DNA of 6,580 bases from assembly GCA_030054235.1 (NCBI GenBank), contig JASGCG010000095.1, positions 1 through 6,580 on the forward strand, written 5' to 3'. Positions 1 to 5,005 of this stretch are shown in pieces; positions within the stretch are counted from its first letter, which is position 1; each line of letters opens with the position of its first letter. The position numbers and the translations under genes were made by a program. The notes under the pieces are model-generated. The model saw nothing but the letters and a program-made list of their open reading frames with translations, ran no database searches and was not told the origin of the DNA. This DNA is from Bacteroidia bacterium (GTDB lineage: Bacteria > Planctomycetota > Phycisphaerae > Phycisphaerales > SM1A02).

Positions 1-1
1 C

Positions 2-640
2 GAGAAGATTCGGGACCAGCTTCGTGCCGGTGAATCGGCTCCGCCGACCGAAGGCGAACGGTCAGGCACAGAGCCGCTGTCCGAGAGCGACCGAGCGACA
101 GGACCGCGTCCGCTGACGCCTGAGGAGACGGCCCTCATCCTGAAGCATGGCATGACGATGAAGACCATCGATGCCGAGACTGGTCAGCGCATCGATGAAT
201 TGCTGCGCATGGCAGCGGCGCAACTGAAGCGCGGCGATTACTTCCTGGCCGAGGATTCGGCCCGTACCGCTGCTGCACTCGTCCTCGACCATCCGACGGC
301 CCTGGCCGTCAAGGCGAACGCGCAGCTCGGGGCCGGCTTGCTCCGGAGCGCCGGACTCTCGCTGCATGACCTCTTCATCTCGAGCCCCGAGATGATTGAC
401 GTGAAGTTCGATCCTTCGTTGCTGCCGGATGCCGCGCGCCTGCGTGCCGTGCTCGCGCGAGCCAAGGACGAAGCACCACGGCAGGCCGATGCCTTCGATC
501 TTGGCTTGGTCCAGGCCTACATCGGCTTTCAGCTCGGTGATGCCGAGGCCACGGCCGCTGGACTTGCGGCCATGGATCAGGCCGCCACCAATCCGACGCT
601 GTCCAAGGTGTTGCGTGGTGTGTGGCTCGCGCCTCGCTGA
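2..640 (+). CDS. Hypothetical protein with TPR-like C-terminal region (5' end missing)
   Basis: The frame is open from base 2 to the TGA at 638-640, giving 212 residues with no start visible. The first ATG lies at 152, but coding-like sequence continues upstream of it, so I treat the gene as truncated by the window edge. The first ~40 residues are Pro/Glu/Ser/Arg-rich and look like a linker. They lead into LTPEETALILKHG and then a helical region with a helix-turn-helix repeat feel (RGDYFLAEDSARTAAALVL, then HPTALAVKANAQLGAGLL), followed by SPEMIDVKFDPSLLP and further helices ending in KVLRGVWLAPR. Alanine-rich amphipathic pairs with DHP/NP turns suggest TPR-like packing, probably for protein-protein contact. 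I recall similar C-terminal regions in uncharacterised planctomycete proteins, but no function can be assigned. There is no membrane segment in the visible part. It converges on metF. Confidence 0.75.
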   Translation, partial: EKIRDQLRAGESAPPTEGERSGTEPLSESDRATGPRPLTPEETALILKHGMTMKTIDAETGQRIDELLRMAAAQLKRGDYFLAEDSARTAAALVLDHPTALAVKANAQLGAGLLRSAGLSLHDLFISSPEMIDVKFDPSLLPDAARLRAVLARAKDEAPRQADAFDLGLVQAYIGFQLGDAEATAAGLAAMDQAATNPTLSKVLRGVWLAPR

Positions 641-674
641 ACCAGCGGGCTGAACCGGCTGGCTGAACCTGCGC
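636..674. repeat. Three 13-base direct repeats with GCTGAACC core
   Basis: The octamer GCTGAACC occurs at 636-643, 649-656 and 662-669, spaced exactly 13 bases apart. The remaining five bases of each unit differ. The first copy includes the TGA stop of the upstream gene, and each later copy again offers a TGA. A shorter duplicate, CGCGCTGCA at 672-680 and 683-691, follows directly. This could be replication slippage debris or part of the 3' untranslated region. No function is evident. Confidence 0.6.
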
Positions 675-694
675 GCTGCATCCGCGCTGCACCA

Positions 695-718
695 CCGCGT
701 TGCGTGGCAACTCTGCGG
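695..718. terminator. Bulged hairpin between convergent genes, possible bidirectional terminator
   Basis: CCGCGTTGC (695-703) pairs with GCAAC (707-711) and GCGG (715-718) around a GTG loop, with a 3-base TCT bulge, for nine base pairs in all. It lies between the ends of the plus-strand gene at 640 and metF at 728, where a shared terminator would be expected. Neither side has a T-tract, so canonical intrinsic termination is not shown. It may instead be a 3'-end stabilising structure. Confidence 0.4.
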
Positions 719-727
719 CTGCTCGGA

Positions 728-1633
728 TCAGCCCGGCCGCAGCTGGGCGCTGGTTCGTGCACCCAGCGTTTCGTAGATCTTGCGCGTGCTGGCCGACTTG
801 TTGAGCGTGTAGAAGTGGACGCCCGCGACGCCTGCATCGATCAGGTCGCGGCACTGCTCGGTGGCCCAGTGGGTGCCCACCCGGGCAACAGCCTCGTCGT
901 CGTTGCCTGCCCGCGCGAGCGCGCGAAGCAGCTTGGCCGGATAGCGCGTGCCAGCGGCGAGGTCGGCCATGCGGCGCAGTCCCGACAGGCTCGTCACGGG
1001 CATGATGCCGGCCACGATCGGCACGCGGATCCCGGCCAGTTCGCAGCGTTCGCGCCAATCATGGAACGCATGGTTGTCGAAGAAGAGCTGCGTGATGATG
1101 GCATCGGCACCGGCATCGACCTTCGCCTTCAGGTGATCCATCTGCACGAGGGTGTTCGGGGTCTGCGGATGGCCTTCCGGGAAGCCCGCCACCGCCACCC
1201 CGAATCGGGTGCCGGCACCGTGGCGGCCGGCATCGTTGAACCGCTGGATCGCCGTGACGAGATCCGCTGCGTGCGCGAAGTCGCCGGCAGCGCCACCAGG
1301 CTGCGGGTCACCGCGAAGCGCGAGGACATTGCTCACGCCAGCTTCGGCGTACCGCGCCAGGATGCCGTCGATCTCAGCGGCGCTGTGCCCCACGCAGGTC
1401 AGGTGCGGCATGGGGTCGAGGCTCGTGTCGCGCCGAAGCCGCACGACGAGGTCGTGGGTCTGCGCGCGCGTGGATCCGCCAGCGCCATAGGTCACCGAGA
1501 CGAAGCTCGGCGCGAGCGGCTCGCACTCGGCGATGGTCGCGAAGAGGGCACCCCATCCGGCTTCGGTCCGGGGGGGGAAGTACTCGAAGCTCGCGCTCAT
1601 CGAGGGGCCCGCGAGGATCTGTGCCACGTGCAT
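728..1633 (-). CDS. metF: 5,10-methylenetetrahydrofolate reductase
   Basis: This cytoplasmic FAD-dependent enzyme reduces 5,10-methylene-THF to 5-methyl-THF, which donates the methyl group for methionine synthesis. The 301 residues match the bacterial MetF length and a TIM-barrel layout. Recognisable blocks are SFEYFPPRT (15-23) with the catalytic Glu17, VSVTYGAGG (45-53), PHLTCVGH (76-83), LALRGDPQPGG (104-114) with Asp109 (equivalent to E. coli Asp120), AGFPEGHP (149-156), DAGADAIITQLFFD (173-186) and HFYTLN near the C-terminus. The ATG at 1633 is preferred over the internal Met12 because Met12 would leave only three residues before the first conserved strand. No Shine-Dalgarno site precedes it, but a -10-like TAGACT lies 6 bases upstream. 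The gap to the divergent rex is too short to hold a SAM or cobalamin riboswitch. A run of eight C residues (coding strand) encodes part of the FPPR motif. The gene looks intact. Confidence 0.96.
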   Translation of the reverse strand: MHVAQILAGPSMSASFEYFPPRTEAGWGALFATIAECEPLAPSFVSVTYGAGGSTRAQTHDLVVRLRRDTSLDPMPHLTCVGHSAAEIDGILARYAEAGVSNVLALRGDPQPGGAAGDFAHAADLVTAIQRFNDAGRHGAGTRFGVAVAGFPEGHPQTPNTLVQMDHLKAKVDAGADAIITQLFFDNHAFHDWRERCELAGIRVPIVAGIMPVTSLSGLRRMADLAAGTRYPAKLLRALARAGNDDEAVARVGTHWATEQCRDLIDAGVAGVHFYTLNKSASTRKIYETLGARTSAQLRPG

Positions 1634-1639
1634 CGAAGG

Positions 1640-1645
1640 AGTCTA
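1640..1645 (-). promoter_or_regulatory. Putative -10 element of metF
   Basis: On the minus strand TAGACT ends 6 bases before the metF ATG and matches TATAAT at four of six positions. Transcription starting about 7 bases downstream of it would begin at or next to the ATG, giving a leaderless mRNA, which agrees with the lack of a ribosome binding site. No convincing -35 hexamer is seen 16-18 bases upstream. Confidence 0.4.
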
Positions 1646-1667
1646 TGGCCGCCCATGCGCACTGCCG

Positions 1668-1673
1668 TACACT
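1668..1673 (+). promoter_or_regulatory. Putative -10 element of rex
   Basis: TACACT ends 7 bases before the ATG at 1681 and matches TATAAT at four of six positions. As with metF on the other strand, this spacing places the transcript start at the ATG itself. The same hexamer occurs at 3999-4004 in front of the kinase, there with a good -35 partner. No -35 is evident here. Confidence 0.42.
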
Positions 1674-1680
1674 CGCCCGC

Positions 1681-2331
1681 ATGTCGTCTCGATCGCGCGT
1701 GCCACGGCCGGCGGCCCGCCGCCTGAGCCTCTACCTGCGGGAGCTCAAGCTCCGCGCGCGCGATGGCAGTGCCACGATCAGCAGCCGCCAGCTCGGCGAG
1801 GCGCTTGGCCTGACCGATGCGCAGGTTCGCAAGGATCTGGCGCATTTCGGGCACTTCGGCCAGCCAGGAGTCGGCTACCGCTGCGTCGACCTGCTCGAGC
1901 GCCTGCGCATGATCATGGGCATCGACCGTGCCTGGCCATGCGTGCTCGTGGGGGCCGGCAACATCGGTCGTGCGCTGCTCTCGTACCGTCGGTTCGAGGA
2001 GGATGGTTTCGAGATCAAGGCGGTCTTCGACCGCTCGCGGGACATCGTCGGCACCACCATCGCCGGACACAAGGTGCGCCCGATCGAGGACCTGGCGCGC
2101 GGTGTCGCCTCGCTCAAGGCCGAGATCGGCATCGTGGCCGTGCCGGCCGATGCGGCGCCCGCGGTCGCGGCGATGCTCGTCGATGCACGGATCCGCGGCA
2201 TCCTCAACTTCACGCCCTGCCGGCTCGACGTGCCGGCCGCCATCTGCGTGCGCAACGTGGACTTCAGCGTGGCGCTCGAGCAGCTGGCCTTCGATGTCAG
2301 CCTCGCCGCGGCACAGGACGACGAATCATGA
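1681..2331 (+). CDS. rex: Redox-sensing transcriptional repressor Rex
   Basis: Rex is a dimeric repressor that releases DNA when NADH binds, coupling transcription to the NADH/NAD+ ratio; targets are usually fermentation, respiration and NAD-linked genes. From the ATG at 1681 the protein has 216 residues, the normal Rex size. The N-terminal winged helix spans about 14-70, with ISSRQLGEALGLTDAQVRKDL (33-53) and the wing FGHFGQPGVGY (56-66). A Rossmann domain follows, with VLVGAGNIG (88-96, GxGxxG) and acidic Asp117 at the end of the second strand (AVFDRS), suited to the adenosine ribose. The domain-swapped tail appears as LNFTPCRLDVP and NVDFSVALEQLAFDV. An upstream in-frame ATG at 1645 would add 12 residues of non-conserved sequence. 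I chose 1681 because of the length, the TACACT element and the family N-terminus. The stop overlaps the next start as ATGA. No palindromic Rex operator was recognised nearby. Confidence 0.95.
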   Translation: MSSRSRVPRPAARRLSLYLRELKLRARDGSATISSRQLGEALGLTDAQVRKDLAHFGHFGQPGVGYRCVDLLERLRMIMGIDRAWPCVLVGAGNIGRALLSYRRFEEDGFEIKAVFDRSRDIVGTTIAGHKVRPIEDLARGVASLKAEIGIVAVPADAAPAVAAMLVDARIRGILNFTPCRLDVPAAICVRNVDFSVALEQLAFDVSLAAAQDDES

Positions 2332-2942
2332 ACCGATCCCCGCTTCTCTCCCTCGTGCTCCTTCCCCTCGTGATGCTGGGCGGCTGCTCCGCCACGGTCG
2401 TCTCGCCATCGCCCAATGATGCGCTTCGCCGCGACATGCAGGCGGCGGTCGATCGCTCGCAGGCGTTGGAACGGGAGAACCAGGAGCTGCAGAACAAGCT
2501 GGCGACGGCCATGGCGGCTGGGAGCTTCTCGCCCGAGGCGATCAAGGCGTTGCCGACGGTGACGACCCTGGTGCTCAACCCCGCGCCGGTCCTTGAGCAG
2601 CGGCCCGATGGATGCTGGGTCGTCGTCCGCGTGGAAACCCACGATGGCCGCGGCCGCTTCACGCAGGCGGTCGGCACCATGGGGTTCCGGGTCTTCTCCC
2701 TGACGGCTCCCGCGGGAACGCAACCGCTGCTGGCCGAGAGCTTCGCGAGCCCCCTCCAGGTGCGGGAGTCCTATCGCGGGGGGGTCATGGGGACGTACTA
2801 CTCCTTCGAGATCCCGCTGGTTGCCGGGGCGGCCTGCCAAGGGCCCCTCAGTGTGCTGGTGGTCTACGAGGATGCGCTCACCAAGGCCAGGATCGAGGCG
2901 GTGGGCCACACGGCGGGACAGCCGATCCTGATGGGCAAGTGA
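2328..2942 (+). CDS. Lipoprotein with coiled coil and beta-rich domain, unknown function
   Basis: The 204-residue product starts inside the rex stop codon (ATGA, 4-base overlap), so the two are probably translationally coupled. Residues 1-19 form a lipoprotein signal peptide: Asn-Arg, a Leu/Val-rich core, then lipobox LGGC with the acylated Cys at position 20. Residues 30-64 (starting NDALRRDMQAAVDRS) are highly charged with a heptad-like spacing and should form a coiled coil, perhaps for oligomerisation or to span periplasmic space. The rest (about 72-204) looks like a beta sandwich with alternating strands such as CWVVVRVETHDGRGRF, TMGFRVFSLTAP, YYSFEIPLVAG and LSVLVVYEDALTKARIEA. Two Cys (in DGCW and ACQG) could form a disulfide. 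I recall similar lipoproteins in planctomycetes but know of no assigned role. It is expected to sit in the periplasm, membrane-anchored. Confidence 0.88.
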   Translation: MNRSPLLSLVLLPLVMLGGCSATVVSPSPNDALRRDMQAAVDRSQALERENQELQNKLATAMAAGSFSPEAIKALPTVTTLVLNPAPVLEQRPDGCWVVVRVETHDGRGRFTQAVGTMGFRVFSLTAPAGTQPLLAESFASPLQVRESYRGGVMGTYYSFEIPLVAGAACQGPLSVLVVYEDALTKARIEAVGHTAGQPILMGK

Positions 2943-2974
2943 TCGTGCCGCTGCCCTCGCCAACCACCATTAGC

Positions 2975-3205
2975 ATGAACCGGATGCGAACGCCGACACG
3001 ATCCATGGTGCGCTCGGTGCTGCTGGCGGCAGCCCTGCTGGCGTGCGTCGGCGGTTGCCAGCGTGTGCTGTTCAACCCTGACGAGCCGTACAACCAGTAC
3101 GACCGCTACGACCGGCTTCGCGATGGCTTCTCGCCCAAGGAGTTGCCTGATGAGTACGGCGTGCCGCAGCCAGCGTTGCGCGCCCGACTCAGCCCCGACT
3201 CGTGA
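2975..3205 (+). CDS. Small lipoprotein, 76 aa, unknown function
   Basis: This short gene follows the previous lipoprotein after 32 bases. A basic N-terminus (MNRMRTPTRSMVR) precedes a hydrophobic stretch of Val, Leu and Ala (15-26) and the lipobox VGGC, with the lipidated Cys at 28. The mature part is only 49 residues, without a predicted domain: NPDEPYNQYDRYDRLR (34-49), then SPKELPDEYG and the tail PQPALRARLSPDS. The YDR-YDR pair comes from a 9-base DNA duplication (TACGACCG at 3098-3105 and 3107-3114). I recall short planctomycete lipoproteins with a comparable Tyr-Asp-Arg motif and a PQPALRARL-like end, which would favour a real conserved gene, but this is unverified. In-frame ATGs at 2984 and 3005 are alternative starts; all keep the lipobox, though the last leaves a short leader. 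No clear ribosome binding site is present. It is probably in the rex transcript. Confidence 0.75.
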   Translation: MNRMRTPTRSMVRSVLLAAALLACVGGCQRVLFNPDEPYNQYDRYDRLRDGFSPKELPDEYGVPQPALRARLSPDS

Positions 3206-3293
3206 GCCCGGTCGAGGCCTGTCAAGAGGTCATCTCGAACAATCGTTGCAGACTGAACGAGTCGTGGCCGATGAATTGTGAGAGCCACGCACC

Positions 3294-3962
3294 ATGTCGT
3301 ACTCGCCCACCAAGCCAAGCGCCTCGACCCGTCGCACCCGCATCGTGTGGTCGGTGTTCATCGCGGCGATGACGCTGACGGCCGGGCTGCTGATGCTTGG
3401 TGACACGGGCGCCCCACCGATGACCATGGCCGTCAACCCGGTGCGGATTGGCGGCAGCGTCGGCCCGGTCGAACCTCGACAAGCCTCCGCTGCCGCGTGG
3501 AAGGGGATCGTCGTCCACGGATCGGGAACCGCCGGCGGCGATCCGGAGCTGCTGAGCCGCCAGACCGGCGGCGCAAGCTTCCACTTCATCATCGGGAACG
3601 GGCAGGGCATGGCCGATGGCAGTGTGCACGTGAGCCCGGCTTGGGACCGTCAGGAGATGTGCCGTCACATCCGGCCGACCACTCCCGGCGGCCTGCTCCG
3701 CGCAGCACACGACCCGGCCACGCTGGCCAAGTCGGCCGAGCGCGCGAGCGCGACCACGATCTCGATCTGCCTCGTGGGCAACGGCAACCGCCGCGCTTTT
3801 ACGGACCTCCAGATGCAGGAATTGGTGACGCTCGTCCGCGCCCTGCAGGACCGGTTTGCGATCCCCGCCGACCGCGTGCTGCTGCGCAGCGATGTGGATG
3901 GCACGGCCAGCCCGGGCCAGTACTTCCGGCAGGCTGACTTCGAGGCCCAGCTGCGTCGTTGA
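3294..3962 (+). CDS. Membrane-anchored amidase/PGRP-fold protein, probably catalytically inactive
   Basis: The fold is that of Amidase_2 (zinc N-acetylmuramoyl-L-alanine amidase, PGRP/T7 lysozyme family), which cuts the bond between MurNAc and the stem peptide. Of 222 residues, 1-16 are basic and cytoplasmic, about 17-36 form one membrane segment (IVWSVFIAAMTLTAGLLMLG), 37-68 are a linker, and 69-215 are the domain. Landmarks are KGIVVHGSGT (70-79, zinc His75 kept), ASFHFIIGNGQG (94-105), ISICLVGNGN (156-165) and DRFAIPADRVLLRSDVDG (186-203) leading to TASPGQYF. Against the usual GYHF, GHRDV and CPG motifs, Tyr is Phe96, the second zinc His is Arg198 and the zinc Cys is Ser206. Hydrolysis is therefore unlikely; peptidoglycan binding is a reasonable inference. 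The 88-base gap upstream holds no firm promoter (a weak TTGCAG at 3246-3251 only) and GAGAG at 3280-3284 as a possible ribosome binding site. It could belong to the rex transcript or stand alone. Confidence 0.88.
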   Translation: MSYSPTKPSASTRRTRIVWSVFIAAMTLTAGLLMLGDTGAPPMTMAVNPVRIGGSVGPVEPRQASAAAWKGIVVHGSGTAGGDPELLSRQTGGASFHFIIGNGQGMADGSVHVSPAWDRQEMCRHIRPTTPGGLLRAAHDPATLAKSAERASATTISICLVGNGNRRAFTDLQMQELVTLVRALQDRFAIPADRVLLRSDVDGTASPGQYFRQADFEAQLRR

Positions 3963-3977
3963 AGCCGGGTCCGGCTT
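3962..3977 (+). terminator. Perfect short hairpin at the amidase-like gene stop codon
   Basis: AAGCCG-GGTC-CGGCTT is a perfect 6-base-pair stem with a 4-base loop that starts in the last base of the stop codon. No T-tract follows directly; the only T run (TTTTTT, 4015-4020) lies 37 bases on. It may end or stabilise the upstream transcript. Its last two bases overlap the -35 of the kinase promoter. Confidence 0.4.
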
Positions 3978-4004
3978 GAGCCGAGCGCCGCCGATCCCTA
4001 CACT
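3976..4004 (+). promoter_or_regulatory. Sigma-70-type promoter for the kinase-protease unit
   Basis: TTGAGC (3976-3981) and TACACT (3999-4004) are separated by exactly 17 bases; each matches four of six consensus positions. The start site would be near 4011, giving a leader of about 70 bases to the kinase ATG at 4080 that includes a TTTTTT run (4015-4020), unusual for this GC-rich DNA. The -10 hexamer is the same as the one before rex. Confidence 0.5.
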
Positions 4005-4079
4005 TCCCGCTCACTTTTTTCCGGGCCATATGCGCGTGGGCGTTTGTCCCGTCGCGTCGTCTGGCGGCAATGGTTCGCA

Positions 4080-4997
4080 ATGTCTTCCCTCGCTGTCAAG
4101 GACATCTTCGGCTTCAAGGTGATCGCCCCGCTCGGCACGGGTGCGGCCAGCATGGTGTTCGCCGTGCAGGACCCCGCCGACAAGCAGATCTACGCGCTGA
4201 AGCACGTGGTGAAGAACACCGACAAGGACCAGCGCTACCTGGACCAGGTCGAGTTGGAGTACGAGATCGGCAGCAAGCTCTCGCACCCCAACATCCGTGC
4301 GCTCCACAAGATCCACCGGACCAAGAAGTTCTTCAAGGTGGTCGAGATCGCGCTGACCATGGAGCTGCTCGACGCCCCGACGCTCGACAAGGCGCTGCCC
4401 AGGACCATGGTCGAAGCCGCGGGCCTCTTCGCGCAGATCGCACGGGGCCTGGCGCACATGCACGACAAGGGCTTCTGCCATGCCGACATGAAGCCGATCA
4501 ACGTGATGATCGCCGACGGCGGCACCGTCAAGATCATCGACCTTGGCCAGGCGTGCGCGCTCGGCACGGTCAAGAAGCGCATCCAGGGCACGCCGGGTTA
4601 CCTCGCCCCTGAGCAGGCGCACCGGCAGGAAGTCAACGGCCAGACGGACATCTACAACCTGGGTGCCACCATGTACTGGGTGCTTGTGGGCGACACGATT
4701 CCCACGGCGATCCCGTCGAAGGCTGACCCAAAGTCGCTCGGCGGCGAGTTCACGCCCGTGGCGGTCAAGCCGCCTGTGCCGCCTGCGGTGCGCAACAAGT
4801 CGATCCATCCGATGCTGTCGGACCTGATCCTGGAATGCGTGCAGGTGAGCCCGGCCGATCGCCCTGCTTCCATGCAGCTTGTGGCGCAGCGGCTGGAGGA
4901 CCTGCGCACGCTCTTCGCGGCGCAACCCGATGGCGTCCGCCTGGACACGCGCGGTTGGGGATCGAGCGAATCCTCGCAGGGGTCGTGGGAGCGCTGA
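4080..4997 (+). CDS. Soluble Hanks-type Ser/Thr protein kinase, non-RD
   Basis: It should phosphorylate Ser/Thr in partner proteins; the substrate is unknown. The 305 residues are almost only the kinase domain: glycine loop GTGAAS (19-24), ATP Lys41 in YALK, helix-C Glu probably Glu60, HPNI (69-72), MELLD (94-98), catalytic loop HADMKPINV (134-142) with Asp136, Lys138 and Asn141, DLG (154-156) in place of DFG, GTPGYLAPEQ (170-179), Asp190 in QTDIYNLG and the ADRPAS Arg near the end. All key residues are present, so it should be active. HAD in place of HRD makes it a non-RD kinase, usually not dependent on activation-loop phosphorylation. There is no membrane span or sensor domain; the tail after residue 290 is Ser/Gly-rich. 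The frame also has a TTG at 4044, but the ATG at 4080 fits the start of the fold. I recall close planctomycete relatives. A protease gene follows after 8 bases. Confidence 0.93.
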   Translation: MSSLAVKDIFGFKVIAPLGTGAASMVFAVQDPADKQIYALKHVVKNTDKDQRYLDQVELEYEIGSKLSHPNIRALHKIHRTKKFFKVVEIALTMELLDAPTLDKALPRTMVEAAGLFAQIARGLAHMHDKGFCHADMKPINVMIADGGTVKIIDLGQACALGTVKKRIQGTPGYLAPEQAHRQEVNGQTDIYNLGATMYWVLVGDTIPTAIPSKADPKSLGGEFTPVAVKPPVPPAVRNKSIHPMLSDLILECVQVSPADRPASMQLVAQRLEDLRTLFAAQPDGVRLDTRGWGSSESSQGSWER

Positions 4998-5005
4998 CGC
5001 GCAGC

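Noticed and set aside
152..154. ATG at 152 as the start of the left-hand gene
   Set aside because: The reading frame is open to the window edge, and LTPEETALILKHG just before the ATG looks coding, so the true start is most likely outside the window.
1636..1647. AAGGAG followed by an in-frame ATG at 1645 as the rex start
   Set aside because: The spacing is only 3 bases, the 12 extra residues are not Rex-like, and the -10 element TACACT lies downstream of this ATG. It remains a possible alternative start.
704..1726. 340-codon plus-strand frame opposite metF
   Set aside because: It is antisense to a full set of MTHFR motifs and has no domain signal of its own.
1875..2963. 362-codon minus-strand frame across rex and the lipoprotein
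   Set aside because: It runs across two well supported genes on the other strand and its product is a compositionally biased Arg/Ser-rich shadow.
3212..3238. TCGAG/CTCGA inverted repeat in the gap before the amidase-like gene
   Set aside because: A 5-bp stem around a 17-base loop without a T-tract is not distinguishable from chance in this DNA.
3276..3293. TTGTGA resembling half of a Rex operator before the amidase-like gene
   Set aside because: The partner half (expected TTCACAA) reads ACGCACC, so there is no real palindrome.
4030..4122. 30-codon frame starting at ATG 4030 in the kinase leader
   Set aside because: It overlaps the kinase start, has no ribosome binding site and no run of regulatory codons. 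It could be a leader peptide, but nothing supports it.
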